From Idiomarina zobellii (GTDB lineage Bacteria > Pseudomonadota > Gammaproteobacteria > Enterobacterales > Alteromonadaceae), in the NCBI RefSeq assembly GCF_900100855.1, contig NZ_FNCB01000010.1, positions 21,455-85,454 of the forward strand: a stretch of DNA of 64,000 nt. The letters run 5' to 3'. Position 1 is the first letter of the stretch; each line of letters begins with the position of its first letter. The translations under genes and the position numbers were made by a program. This document shows positions 8,779-17,763 of this stretch, one piece after another. The notes beneath the pieces are model-generated. The model was not told the origin of the DNA. It worked only from the letters and a program-made list of their open reading frames with translations, and searched no databases.

Positions 8779-10608
8779 ATGGAACGTGGCAGTTTTCGAC
8801 AGCTAAAACTGCTGCAAACAGCGAGTCAATGGCAGCAAGCCTGCCAGACTCGCTCTTCTCAAAGTCTTATTCTTTCCCCAGAGGACCCAGGTGCTGATGC
8901 ACACCTCAACCGATACAGAGACTACCTGGGTCATGAATTTGAAAGCGTCCTTCTCGATTGTCAGGCGGGCTTAAATGCGGATGCAATTTGTGCGCTGTGC
9001 GGCACTATTGTTGGTGGCGGAGAGTTAATCATTCTTTTGCCCAGTGACAATTCAGCTATGGTCGAACGGCTTCTGAACTTTGCGAGTCAGTATTTTAGTA
9101 ATAATGCGCTGCCTGCGAACGCTTCTGAGAGTTTTAAAAAAGCCCAAACAGAACATCAGGCACTGGTAGAAGTGCTGACCAGTGAATTTATCAATGAAGA
9201 CTCCCTACACACGCACATCCTTGTTGCTGAACGAGGCCGTGGAAAAAGCACCCTGCTCGGCAAAGCATTAGCCGAAGTGAGTGCAACCTGCGCTGAAACT
9301 GAAATCATTGTTACTGCACCGAGAAAAGCCAATGCTCAGGTTTTACTGAAGCAAGCGCCAACCGCCACCTTTAAGGCCTGGGATAAGCTACTGGAACAAC
9401 CCGGGGACTCGACTAAGCAGTTGATTATCGATGAAGCCGCCGGCATTCCTTTATGGGCCATAGAAACACTTTGCCAGAAGTTTACGCCGTGGTTATTAGC
9501 AACTACTGTGGCGGGCTACGAGGGCTGCGGCCGGGGCTTTGCCATACACTTTCAGCAATGGGCAGAAAAACACTTGCCTAAAGTTAAGAATCATCGTTTA
9601 TCAGCACCGATGCGCTGGCCGGAAAATGACCCTTTAGAGCATTGGTTAACTGACACGTTTTTAATGGATGAAACCACTACTGCGTTAACACCGGAGCTGG
9701 CTGACGGGCAGTTTATTGAGCATGCTTCGCAACTGCAGGAAAACACCTTACGTCAGTGCTTCCAGCTGCTCTTAAATGCTCATTACCAAAGCAGTCCTAA
9801 TGACCTCAACCTACTATTGAGTGACCCGTTACATCGGCTGGCTTACACTCGCCAGAACGGAGAAGTAGTTGCTGTTGCCTGGCTTATTGAAGAAGGCCCT
9901 GTTCCAAAAGAGCTGCACACACCTATTTTACAGGGTAAACGACGCCCTAAAGGAAACCTGCTGCCACAAGCCATTGGCTATTTTTTACAACAGACTTGGG
10001 CTCTAAGCACATGCTGGCTGAGAGTTGCTCGTATCGCTGTGCCCGCCGGCCTCCGTCATCAGGGATATGCCTCTGAGTTGCTCGATTTTATTCGGCAACA
10101 CCCCAGCTACAAACATATTGATAAAATAGGCACCAGCTTTGCGTGGGAGCCCGGAGTTGCGAAGTTTTGGGAAGCTAATGGTTTTGTGCCATGGCGTACC
10201 AGCCACCGACTCGACAGCGTATCGGCACGCCCCGCCGCTATTTATGTCAGAGCCGACAGTATGGGTGATGGCTCAAGCTCAAACACCTCTCTTACTGACG
10301 ACATTAGTCAGTGGGCTAAGGCTGAACAGAATTGGCTTATAAACGCTCACTCTAAGATACCAAAAAACCTTATCACTAATCCGCTCCTTCATTTGTTGGT
10401 GAAGACCTACGTGAACGGACACATTCCATTTGACGCTGCCCACTTTGCTTTGGTTGTGTACTACCAGAATAAACGCCCGACCGACGAACTGACTCAATAT
10501 TTGAGCCGGCCATCATGCTCTCTGAAACAGCTAGCCCAGCTCTATGGTTGCGCCTCGAAACAACAAGCGAACGTAAAACTGCGTAAAGATACCGCTCCGC
10601 TTGTCTAA
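8779..10608 (+). CDS. tmcA: tRNA(Met) cytidine acetyltransferase TmcA
   Basis: A 609-residue enzyme that uses ATP and acetyl-CoA to form N4-acetylcytidine at the wobble base of elongator tRNA-Met. Order of domains: an N-terminal DUF1726-like region, an RNA-helicase/ATPase module with Walker A ERGRGKST near residue 154 and Walker B IDEAAGIPLW near 220, a GNAT acetyltransferase domain with RIAVPAGLRHQGYASELL near 415-435, and a C-terminal tRNA-binding tail. It is about 60 residues shorter than E. coli TmcA (671), mainly in the N- and C-terminal parts, but all catalytic motifs are present. The start at 8779 has only a weak ribosome site and may depend on coupling to the transporter gene. Confidence 0.92.
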   Translation: MERGSFRQLKLLQTASQWQQACQTRSSQSLILSPEDPGADAHLNRYRDYLGHEFESVLLDCQAGLNADAICALCGTIVGGGELIILLPSDNSAMVERLLNFASQYFSNNALPANASESFKKAQTEHQALVEVLTSEFINEDSLHTHILVAERGRGKSTLLGKALAEVSATCAETEIIVTAPRKANAQVLLKQAPTATFKAWDKLLEQPGDSTKQLIIDEAAGIPLWAIETLCQKFTPWLLATTVAGYEGCGRGFAIHFQQWAEKHLPKVKNHRLSAPMRWPENDPLEHWLTDTFLMDETTTALTPELADGQFIEHASQLQENTLRQCFQLLLNAHYQSSPNDLNLLLSDPLHRLAYTRQNGEVVAVAWLIEEGPVPKELHTPILQGKRRPKGNLLPQAIGYFLQQTWALSTCWLRVARIAVPAGLRHQGYASELLDFIRQHPSYKHIDKIGTSFAWEPGVAKFWEANGFVPWRTSHRLDSVSARPAAIYVRADSMGDGSSSNTSLTDDISQWAKAEQNWLINAHSKIPKNLITNPLLHLLVKTYVNGHIPFDAAHFALVVYYQNKRPTDELTQYLSRPSCSLKQLAQLYGCASKQQANVKLRKDTAPLV

Positions 10609-10671
10609 TGTGACTTGTTGTTTTCACCACAACTTTCTATGATCAAGTCAGTCTTAACAAAGGGGAAGGCA

Positions 10672-12840
10672 ATGACTCGATATTCATCAATCCGTGTATT
10701 ACTGGCTACGCTCTCTGGCGCTCTTATTCTAAGCGCATGCAGCTCTCAGCCAAAGCCTCAGCAGCAGTCGCCTTATGGGTTTCCGCAAACCAAAACGGTT
10801 GACCAAACAGACAACTATCACGGCACCACTGTTGCTGACCCATACCGCTGGCTGGAGAACCTCCGCTCGAAAAAGGTTTCCCAGTGGGTCAATAGTCAAA
10901 ACGAGTTCTCAACACCTTATTTGCAGAAACTTCCCGCCTACAATGACCTGAAGCAACGATTAACCGAGCTTTGGAACTACAAAAAAATAGGCACGCCATT
11001 TCAATACGCGAATCGATACTTTTACTTTGCTAACGACGGTCTGCAAAGCCAGGACATTCTCTACACAATGACGGACTTAGAGAGCGCCCCGGAAGTATTA
11101 ATTGACCCGAATAAACTCAGCGAAGACGGCACGTTATCACTAGCCAGAATACAAGTGTCCCCTAACGCAAAGTATATCGCTTACGCGGTTTCAGAAAAGG
11201 GTAGCGACTGGACTGAAATTCACATTAAAAATATTGAGTCTGGCAAGACTTTGTCCGATAAAATAAGTGGCGTTAAATTCTCCAATATCGCTTGGCTGCC
11301 AAACGAAACCGGCTTCTATTACAGCCGCTATCCTCAAAATGCTAATGGAAAATACGACGACTCAAAGCCAGTGAGTGTTTACTTTCACAGCTTGGGCCGC
11401 TCTCAAAGTGATGACGAATTGATCTTCGCGTTACAGAATCAACCTAGCTGGAACCCATATCCGGAGGTGACACATGACGGTCGCTATTTATTAATCAATG
11501 TGTCTTCCGGGTATGATGCTAACGCTGTTTTCAGCCGCCCATTAGCCGAGGACAGCGAACCTTTCACCGGACTGTTAACCAAATGGGATGGCCAGTATGA
11601 TTACGTGACCAGTCATGACAGTAAGCTATATTTCCGGACTACCGCCCAGGCCCCAAGGGGTCGGGTTATAGCTATTGATATGAACAGCAAGGGTGATGAC
11701 AACTGGTCTGAAATAATTCCTGAAAGCACACATACATTGACCTCAATCTCCGCGGTCAACGGCCAACTCTTTGCTCACTATTTGCAAAACGCGCATTCCC
11801 GTGTCGGAATTTTTGACCTCAAAGGTCAAGTGTTGCAGGAGCTTGCTCTGCCCGGCATCGGCACCGTCTCAGGCTTTAACGGGTCGCCGTCAGCTAAAGA
11901 CACCTTTTTCAGTTTTTCAGGTTTTACCGAACCTGGAAAAATTTACCGATACCAAGTAGAGCAACAGCGCACAACTTTGTGGCAGGAAGTCGAATTTCCG
12001 GCCGAACTTGAGTCATACGAAACGCATCAAGTGGTCTACGAGAGTAAAGACGGCACAGAAATCCCTATGTTTCTGGTGCACTCTCAAGACGTGGAACTGG
12101 ACGGAAGTAACCCCACGCTGCTGTATGGTTATGGTGGTTTTAATATCTCTTTAACGCCCGAATTTAAAGCCGACCGTATTGCCTGGTTGGAAATGGGCGG
12201 TGTGTTGGCAATACCTAATTTGCGAGGCGGTGGCGAATTTGGCGAAACATGGCATCAGGCTGGCACAAAAGCTAACAAGCAAAGGGTATTTGATGACTTT
12301 ATCGCCGCCGCAGAGTGGCTAATTAAGAACAACTATACCAACAAAGACAAGCTCGCTATCCATGGCCGCAGTAATGGAGGGTTATTGGTAGGCGCTACTC
12401 TGACACAACGACCAGAGTTATTCGCCGCAGCCGTACCAGCGGTTGGCGTATTGGACATGCTGCGTTATCACTTGCCCAATGCAAACGCACGCGGCTGGAG
12501 TAGTGAGTTTGGTCTGAGTGAAAATGCCGATGAGTTCACTGCTTTATATGAGTACTCTCCGGTTCATAACACGAAACAAGGCACTTGCTACCCGGCGACC
12601 CTCGTCACCACCGCGAATAACGACAACCGAGTCGCTCCATGGCACAGCTATAAGTTTGCGGCGGCACTTCAGGAGGACCAAGGGTGCAATAACCCAATAC
12701 TTCTCAATGTTGAAACTCGTGCAGGTCATGGTGCAGGCACACCTACGTGGATGAAAATTGAATCAGCCGCTGAGAAGTGGGCTTTTTTAAACGAACAACT
12801 CGGCATCAATAAAGAACAGAGAAGCTCTGCTTCTCAATGA
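10672..12840 (+). CDS. S9A prolyl oligopeptidase family lipoprotein
   Basis: A serine peptidase of 722 residues with a lipoprotein signal peptide ending at the lipobox LSAC, so it is probably anchored in the periplasm or outer membrane. After a seven-bladed propeller region comes the alpha/beta-hydrolase domain with nucleophile Ser in GRSNGG near residue 566, Asp in NNDNRV near 650 and His in AGHGAG near 686. The family cleaves short proline-containing peptides. I chose ATG 10672 over an in-frame ATG at 10615 because AGGGGAAGG lies just upstream and the protein then begins with a proper signal peptide. Secreted peptidases suit a protein-feeding marine heterotroph. No promoter or terminator is evident. 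Confidence 0.93.
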   Translation: MTRYSSIRVLLATLSGALILSACSSQPKPQQQSPYGFPQTKTVDQTDNYHGTTVADPYRWLENLRSKKVSQWVNSQNEFSTPYLQKLPAYNDLKQRLTELWNYKKIGTPFQYANRYFYFANDGLQSQDILYTMTDLESAPEVLIDPNKLSEDGTLSLARIQVSPNAKYIAYAVSEKGSDWTEIHIKNIESGKTLSDKISGVKFSNIAWLPNETGFYYSRYPQNANGKYDDSKPVSVYFHSLGRSQSDDELIFALQNQPSWNPYPEVTHDGRYLLINVSSGYDANAVFSRPLAEDSEPFTGLLTKWDGQYDYVTSHDSKLYFRTTAQAPRGRVIAIDMNSKGDDNWSEIIPESTHTLTSISAVNGQLFAHYLQNAHSRVGIFDLKGQVLQELALPGIGTVSGFNGSPSAKDTFFSFSGFTEPGKIYRYQVEQQRTTLWQEVEFPAELESYETHQVVYESKDGTEIPMFLVHSQDVELDGSNPTLLYGYGGFNISLTPEFKADRIAWLEMGGVLAIPNLRGGGEFGETWHQAGTKANKQRVFDDFIAAAEWLIKNNYTNKDKLAIHGRSNGGLLVGATLTQRPELFAAAVPAVGVLDMLRYHLPNANARGWSSEFGLSENADEFTALYEYSPVHNTKQGTCYPATLVTTANNDNRVAPWHSYKFAAALQEDQGCNNPILLNVETRAGHGAGTPTWMKIESAAEKWAFLNEQLGINKEQRSSASQ

Positions 12841-12924
12841 TGATTTTCAAAAAATGTGCTATCTTTCGCGGCAATCTTATTCGTAAAATAAGTCCGTTAA
12901 CGATTTCTGTGAAGGATAGCATTC

Positions 12925-14124
12925 ATGTCTAAAGTTCTTATTATTGGCGCTGGCGGTGTTGCTGGTGTTGTTGTTCAAAAATGTGCGAAATTACCGGAAG
13001 TTTTTTCTGAAATACACTTAGCCAGCCGCACCTTGTCAAAGTGTCAGGCACTTCAGGAAAAAGCCGGCAAAGATCGCGTTGTTGGCGTGTATCAGGTTGA
13101 TGCTGATGACGCAGCAGAAGTCGCCGAGCTTATTCGCGGCATTAACCCGTCGCTGGTTATTAATGTTGCCCTGCCTTACCAGGACTTGCCAATTATGGAT
13201 GCGTGCTTAGAAACAGGCGTTCACTACTTAGATACCGCCAACTACGAGCCTAAAGACGAAGCAAAATTCGAATACTCGTGGCAGTGGGCGTATCAGGACA
13301 AATTTAAAGAAAAAGGCTTAATGGCGCTTTTAGGTGCTGGCTTTGATCCGGGCGTAACCAACGTATTTACCGCTTACGCCGCCAAGCATTACTTCGACGA
13401 AGTGCATTACTTAGACATTGTTGACTGCAACGGTGGTGATCACGGTCAGGCCTTTGCAACTAACTTTAACCCGGAAATTAACATCCGCGAAATTACTCAA
13501 CGCGGCAAATACTGGGAAAATGGTGAGTGGCACGAAACAGACCCTATCAGTGTTCGTAAAGACTTAGACTACCCAAATGTTGGCGTGCGTCCTTCGTACT
13601 TGCTGTTCCACGAAGAGTTAGAGTCTCTGGTTAAACACTTCCCAACTATTAAGCGTGCGCGCTTCTGGATGACCTTCGGTGACCAATACCTGACGCATTT
13701 GCGTGTATTAGAAAACGTAGGCATGACCTCTATTGAACCTGTTGAGTTTGAAGGCAAGAAAATTGTGCCTCTGGAGTTTCTGAAAGCTGTATTGCCAAAC
13801 CCTGGTTCATTAGCGGAAGGTTACACCGGCAAAACCTGTATCGGTACCTACGTTACCGGCATGAAAGACGGTAAAGAAAAGACCATTTTCATCTACAACA
13901 ACTGTGACCACGCCGAAACTAATAAAGAAGTTGGCGCACAGGCTGTATCTTACACCACGGGCGTGCCTGCCATGATAGCCGCTTCATTAATGCTGCAAGG
14001 CGAGTGGATGAAACCCGGCGTATGGAACATGGAGCAGTTTGACCCGGATGAGTTCATGAACCGTCTGAATCAATACGGTTTACCATGGCACGTTCAAGAA
14101 TGCGACAAGCCGTTTGAGAAGTAA
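12925..14124 (+). CDS. Carboxy(nor)spermidine dehydrogenase (saccharopine dehydrogenase-like)
   Basis: A 399-residue oxidoreductase with an N-terminal Rossmann motif (IIGAGGVAGVV) and the saccharopine-dehydrogenase fold. Placed 11 bp upstream of nspC, it is the partner that condenses aspartate semialdehyde with putrescine or diaminopropane and reduces the product to carboxyspermidine or carboxynorspermidine. This is the alternative polyamine route known from Vibrio and gut bacteria, replacing S-adenosylmethionine-dependent SpeE. No diaminobutyrate genes are adjacent, so spermidine from putrescine is the likelier product (inference). The ATG at 12925 follows GAAGGA. A short hairpin (12876-12892) lies upstream with no clear function. 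Confidence 0.9.
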   Translation: MSKVLIIGAGGVAGVVVQKCAKLPEVFSEIHLASRTLSKCQALQEKAGKDRVVGVYQVDADDAAEVAELIRGINPSLVINVALPYQDLPIMDACLETGVHYLDTANYEPKDEAKFEYSWQWAYQDKFKEKGLMALLGAGFDPGVTNVFTAYAAKHYFDEVHYLDIVDCNGGDHGQAFATNFNPEINIREITQRGKYWENGEWHETDPISVRKDLDYPNVGVRPSYLLFHEELESLVKHFPTIKRARFWMTFGDQYLTHLRVLENVGMTSIEPVEFEGKKIVPLEFLKAVLPNPGSLAEGYTGKTCIGTYVTGMKDGKEKTIFIYNNCDHAETNKEVGAQAVSYTTGVPAMIAASLMLQGEWMKPGVWNMEQFDPDEFMNRLNQYGLPWHVQECDKPFEK

Positions 14125-14135
14125 GTGAGTCACTG

Positions 14136-15269
14136 ATGAGCCATTATTTATTGCCGGATATTCCGTCGCCATGCTACGTGCTGGATGAGAAATTGCTACG
14201 CCGCAACCTCGAACTTATGCAATACGTTCAGGAAAAAAGCGGTGCGGATATTATTCTTGCACTGAAAGGCTACTCAATGTGGTCCGCGTTTCCGCTGATT
14301 AAGCAATATTTGAAAGGCTGTACAGCCAGCTCGGTATGGGAAGCCAAACTGGCCGCCTATGAGTTTGGTCGTGAAGTGCACGCTTATGCGCCGGCATACA
14401 AACAAGGCGATATTGATGAGCTCCTGCCATTAGTAAACCACTTGTCCTTTAATAGCGTGACTCAGTGGCAGCGCTACCATGAACAAGTAGCTGAAGCTGG
14501 CGTTTCTATTGGCTTACGTATAAACCCGGAGCACCAGGAGGCAGACACTGAGCTGTACGATCCCAGTGCACCGGGATCACGCTTAGGAATTAGAGCCAGC
14601 GAGCTTAGCCAGCATGATTTAACGGGGGTTGAGGGCTTACACGTTCACAACTTGTGCGAGTGTGACTCTTTCGCTTTAGAACGTACGCTGGAAGCTGTAG
14701 AAAGCCGCTTCGGCGAACAGTTAAAACAGGTTAAATGGCTTAATTTAGGTGGTGGTCATTTAATGACTCGCGAAGGGTACGATGTCGAACACCTCATAAG
14801 CCAACTTAAACGCCTACGTGAGACCTATGACCTTCAGGTAATTCTGGAGCCGGGCTCTGCGGTTGCCTGGCAAACCGGTCCGTTAGTTTGCGAAGTGGTG
14901 GATATTGTTGACAACAATGGTCCTATCGCCTTGCTTGATATCTCAGCAACGGCGCATATGCCTGACGTATTAGAGATGCCTTATCGGCCAGCAATTACTG
15001 ATGCCGGGCTGCCAGGAGAAAAAGCCTTCAGTTATCGCTTAGGGGGTAATAGTTGCCTGGCCGGTGATGTCATTGGTGAATACAGCTTTGATCAAGCATT
15101 GGCCGTTGGTGACCGCCTCATATTTGAAGACATGATGCATTACACCATGGTGAAAACGACATTTTTCAATGGTGTACAGCACCCGGCTATCGGAATACTG
15201 CATGAAGACGGGCGTTTTGACTGCATACGAGAGTTCAGTTACGAAGACTTTCGCAGTCGACTTTCATAG
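14136..15269 (+). CDS. nspC: Carboxynorspermidine decarboxylase
   Basis: A 377-residue PLP enzyme of the alanine-racemase fold (fold type III) that decarboxylates carboxynorspermidine or carboxyspermidine to the polyamine. The PLP lysine is in LALKGYSMW near residue 43; glycine-rich LNLGGGH and the C-terminal GNSCLAGDV segment with its catalytic Cys are present. Length equals characterised NspC proteins (about 377). It follows the dehydrogenase after 11 bp and is followed by a strong terminator, so the two form a compact two-gene operon. Confidence 0.93.
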   Translation: MSHYLLPDIPSPCYVLDEKLLRRNLELMQYVQEKSGADIILALKGYSMWSAFPLIKQYLKGCTASSVWEAKLAAYEFGREVHAYAPAYKQGDIDELLPLVNHLSFNSVTQWQRYHEQVAEAGVSIGLRINPEHQEADTELYDPSAPGSRLGIRASELSQHDLTGVEGLHVHNLCECDSFALERTLEAVESRFGEQLKQVKWLNLGGGHLMTREGYDVEHLISQLKRLRETYDLQVILEPGSAVAWQTGPLVCEVVDIVDNNGPIALLDISATAHMPDVLEMPYRPAITDAGLPGEKAFSYRLGGNSCLAGDVIGEYSFDQALAVGDRLIFEDMMHYTMVKTTFFNGVQHPAIGILHEDGRFDCIREFSYEDFRSRLS

Positions 15270-15289
15270 TCCTTAAGAAAACGTTAAAG

Positions 15290-15319
15290 CGGCCACTATT
15301 CCAGTGGCCGTTTTGCTTT
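15290..15319. terminator. Terminator between nspC and the Sel1 gene
   Basis: An 8-bp stem (CGGCCACT, loop ATTCC, AGTGGCCG) is followed on the plus strand by TTTTGCTTTTT. The stop codon of the convergent Sel1 gene (15298-15296) lies inside the stem, so the two genes meet on this element. On the minus strand the stem is followed only by TTTAACG, a weaker tail. Confidence 0.85.
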
Positions 15320-15928
15320 TTCCACCACGGAAGGTGGCATGCGTTCTGACAGTTGCGCCAGTTGCTGCTGAATTTCCCGATGCTTACCAGAATCACCTGT
15401 TACTGAATTGTGCAGCCAATGGTAGGCATTTTCGTAGTCATAAGGGCTGCCATGATCATTCAGTAAAATACTGGCAAAACGCTGCTGAGCACGAAGGTTT
15501 CCTAAAGAAGCGGCCTCACGCAAGTATAAAATAGCGCGTTCAATATCCTGCTGTACGAGCCTTCCTTCATGATAGTAACGCCCCAGTTGCTCCAACGCCT
15601 CGACTAACCCCTGCTCTGCCGCTTTTTCCATATACAGCAAACCAATTTTAGGGTCCCTGTCATAGCAAATACCCCATGCTTTCATATCGCCATAAAGAAA
15701 TTGGTACGTCGGACGGCGTTCAAGCTCTGCCTGAGCCTCAATATCCTGGGCTAACTGACAACGGTCAACATCGCGAACCTGAGTAATGTGTTCATTTGTG
15801 GCAAACATTTCCACCAGCTCAGCATCAGAATATAGCTGAACCGCTTCTATGTCCTGAGACTTTGCAGGTAAGGCAAATAAGACACCGCTTAGTACGGCCG
15901 CGATTATCGCTGCTTTATGCCACGTCAT
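15296..15928 (-). CDS. Secreted Sel1-repeat protein
   Basis: A 210-residue protein with a cleavable signal peptide (hydrophobic stretch ending PAKSQD), so exported. From about residue 75 it carries Sel1-type helical repeats, recognisable by segments such as YMEKAAEQGLVEALEQLG, YLREAASLGNLRAQQRFA and AYHWLHNSVTG. Sel1 repeats mediate protein contacts; function here is unknown. Two cysteines (near 57 and 92) may form a disulfide. The ATG at 15928 follows GGAG. It lies 28 bp downstream of coaX on the same strand and could be the last gene of the murB-birA-coaX transcript. Confidence 0.8.
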   Translation of the reverse strand: MTWHKAAIIAAVLSGVLFALPAKSQDIEAVQLYSDAELVEMFATNEHITQVRDVDRCQLAQDIEAQAELERRPTYQFLYGDMKAWGICYDRDPKIGLLYMEKAAEQGLVEALEQLGRYYHEGRLVQQDIERAILYLREAASLGNLRAQQRFASILLNDHGSPYDYENAYHWLHNSVTGDSGKHREIQQQLAQLSERMPPSVVEKAKRPLE

Positions 15929-15956
15929 GTTCTACTCCAGTTCGCTTAATCAGTCA

Positions 15957-16742
15957 CTACTGTCCGTTATCGGCACAAAGTCGTAAACCCTTAAAGGTTA
16001 AGTCATCAATGCGACAGATATTACCACTCAAATGAGAAGCCAGCTGTTCGCTGTCGCCACCGGTGACAACAACGGTAAACGCCTCATCGTTAAATAACGA
16101 GGGAGAGAGTTTGGCCGCCTCGTAAACAACCCCAATTAAGCTAGCCTCAATGCCATGCAGCATGCCTTCACGGGTACTGACCCCGGGCTCGAGTTTTGCC
16201 TGAGCGCTCTGCTCGATAGGCACGTTACCTAACTGCGCAGTGCCCTGACCAAGCGCATTCAGCATTAACTGCCGACCGGGTACTATCCAGCCGCCTAAAT
16301 GTTGTCCGTCGCGGGTTAGCCAGTCCACAGTCAATGCCGTGCCGGCATCAATAATAACCGCATGCCCGGTAATCGCTTTATGACAGCCTAACAAAGCCAA
16401 CCAACGGTCAGCGCCTAAAGCTTCAGGCTTCTCCCGGTACGCGTTCACCACCCCTAACTGAGTCGCGCGAGTACGTTGCCAGCGCACGTTAATTCCAAGT
16501 TCGGCCAGCGACTGATTCAATGTATCAACCACCTGCACAGACGCCACGCTCACCCCTAGAGCTTCTTTGGTGTCTTCGAGTTGTTCACTGTTAATAACAC
16601 CCAGCAAAATATCCTTTAACGAGCGACTTAAATCATTCAACCAATGTTGATGCTCAATAGCCCCCAGCCACTGAATAGAGTCAGTATGCTTGTCCCACCA
16701 AGCGAACTTACACCGTGTGTTACCAGCGTCAATGAGTAGCAT
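15957..16742 (-). CDS. coaX: Type III pantothenate kinase
   Basis: A 261-residue kinase of the ASKHA fold that phosphorylates pantothenate in the first step of coenzyme A synthesis. Visible are the N-terminal phosphate loop LLIDAGNTRCKFAWWD, the central GADRWLALLGC and the second phosphate motif IIDAGTALTVDWL. Unlike type I CoaA it is not expected to be inhibited by CoA and needs a monovalent cation. It begins 9 bp after birA, the common gammaproteobacterial birA-coaX order; in E. coli the corresponding place next to birA holds coaA. Confidence 0.93.
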   Translation of the reverse strand: MLLIDAGNTRCKFAWWDKHTDSIQWLGAIEHQHWLNDLSRSLKDILLGVINSEQLEDTKEALGVSVASVQVVDTLNQSLAELGINVRWQRTRATQLGVVNAYREKPEALGADRWLALLGCHKAITGHAVIIDAGTALTVDWLTRDGQHLGGWIVPGRQLMLNALGQGTAQLGNVPIEQSAQAKLEPGVSTREGMLHGIEASLIGVVYEAAKLSPSLFNDEAFTVVVTGGDSEQLASHLSGNICRIDDLTFKGLRLCADNGQ

Positions 16743-16751
16743 CTAATGTCC

Positions 16752-17735
16752 CTACTGTTGTAATCGTAAACTAATTTCACCGCCGAAGTAGCGCTTCACG
16801 CCGGTCTCGTCCTGCACCAGCAAGGCACCGTTTTCATCGATACCACGGCAGGTCCCGACACATTCGCGCTGCCCCATAACGAGACGTACCGGCTTATCGA
16901 GAAATTGGTCATAAGCACGCCAGCGTTCCTGGAATACACTGAGCCCTGCCGCATCATATTCCGACAAGCACGCAAGAACCGAATCTCTAACCCGTGCCGC
17001 TATCAGGTTGCGGGACATGATAGTGGGTATTTCACTGCTTATATCAGTCCATGCCTGGTCAATATGTTGCGCCACACTTTCCGGCATTTTCAGGTTAATC
17101 CCAATGCCAATAATGCTGTGCGCAGATCCGTCCGCCAGTGTTTCTAAGTCAACTAAAATACCAGACACTTTTTTGCCTTTTATATAGACATCATTCGGCC
17201 ACTTTAGACCAACACCTTCAATTCCCAGGGACCCAAAACACTCGGCTAAGGCTACACCAACGGCCAGACTCAAGCCCATAGCACCGTGTATGCCCTCTGC
17301 CAGGGGCCAGTAAACACTGAAATATAAGTTACTTCCAAATGGCGATATCCAGCGCTTACCCCGCCTTCCCCTGCCTGCTGTCTGAGCTTCTGCAAACACC
17401 GAATACCCGGCCGCTAACTTTTGTTCCTGCGCCAGCAGTTTGAGCTCATCATTACTTGAGTCGACAACCGAATAAACCGCAAAATCAGGTTCGTTACTGA
17501 AGTGCTCAGTGGCTTGTTTTATCTTTTCTTTGTCCAGCAGCTCCAGCTGCTGAGACAGTTTGTAACCTTTACCGCTAACCGAAAAAAGTTCGAGACCGAG
17601 CTCTTCTAACTTATGAATATGCTGGTTCACCGCCGCTCTGGAAATGCTCAACTGCTCCCCCAGCGACTGACCGGAGTGAAATTCGCCATCTGATAATTGC
17701 TGAATCAGCTGATCAAGTCGCTGTGACTGCTTCAT
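16752..17735 (-). CDS. birA: Biotin-protein ligase / biotin operon repressor BirA
   Basis: Bifunctional protein of 327 residues: an N-terminal winged helix (about 1-60, DGEFHSGQSLGEQLSISRAA) that represses bio genes, then the biotin ligase core with AGRGRRGKRWISPFG near 105 and the KWPNDVY motif near 170, then an SH3-like C-terminal domain. It attaches biotin to acetyl-CoA carboxylase. I chose ATG 17735, preceded by AAGGAACGAG and matching the E. coli N-terminus, rather than an upstream TTG at 17774 that would overlap murB. It lies 28 bp after murB, as in E. coli. Confidence 0.93.
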   Translation of the reverse strand: MKQSQRLDQLIQQLSDGEFHSGQSLGEQLSISRAAVNQHIHKLEELGLELFSVSGKGYKLSQQLELLDKEKIKQATEHFSNEPDFAVYSVVDSSNDELKLLAQEQKLAAGYSVFAEAQTAGRGRRGKRWISPFGSNLYFSVYWPLAEGIHGAMGLSLAVGVALAECFGSLGIEGVGLKWPNDVYIKGKKVSGILVDLETLADGSAHSIIGIGINLKMPESVAQHIDQAWTDISSEIPTIMSRNLIAARVRDSVLACLSEYDAAGLSVFQERWRAYDQFLDKPVRLVMGQRECVGTCRGIDENGALLVQDETGVKRYFGGEISLRLQQ

Positions 17736-17763
17736 TATGCTCGTTCCTTGTTCTTTGAAGCGT

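Noticed and set aside
10615..10671. Prolyl oligopeptidase starting at ATG 10615
   Set aside because: The extension precedes a good ribosome site and would bury the lipoprotein signal peptide.
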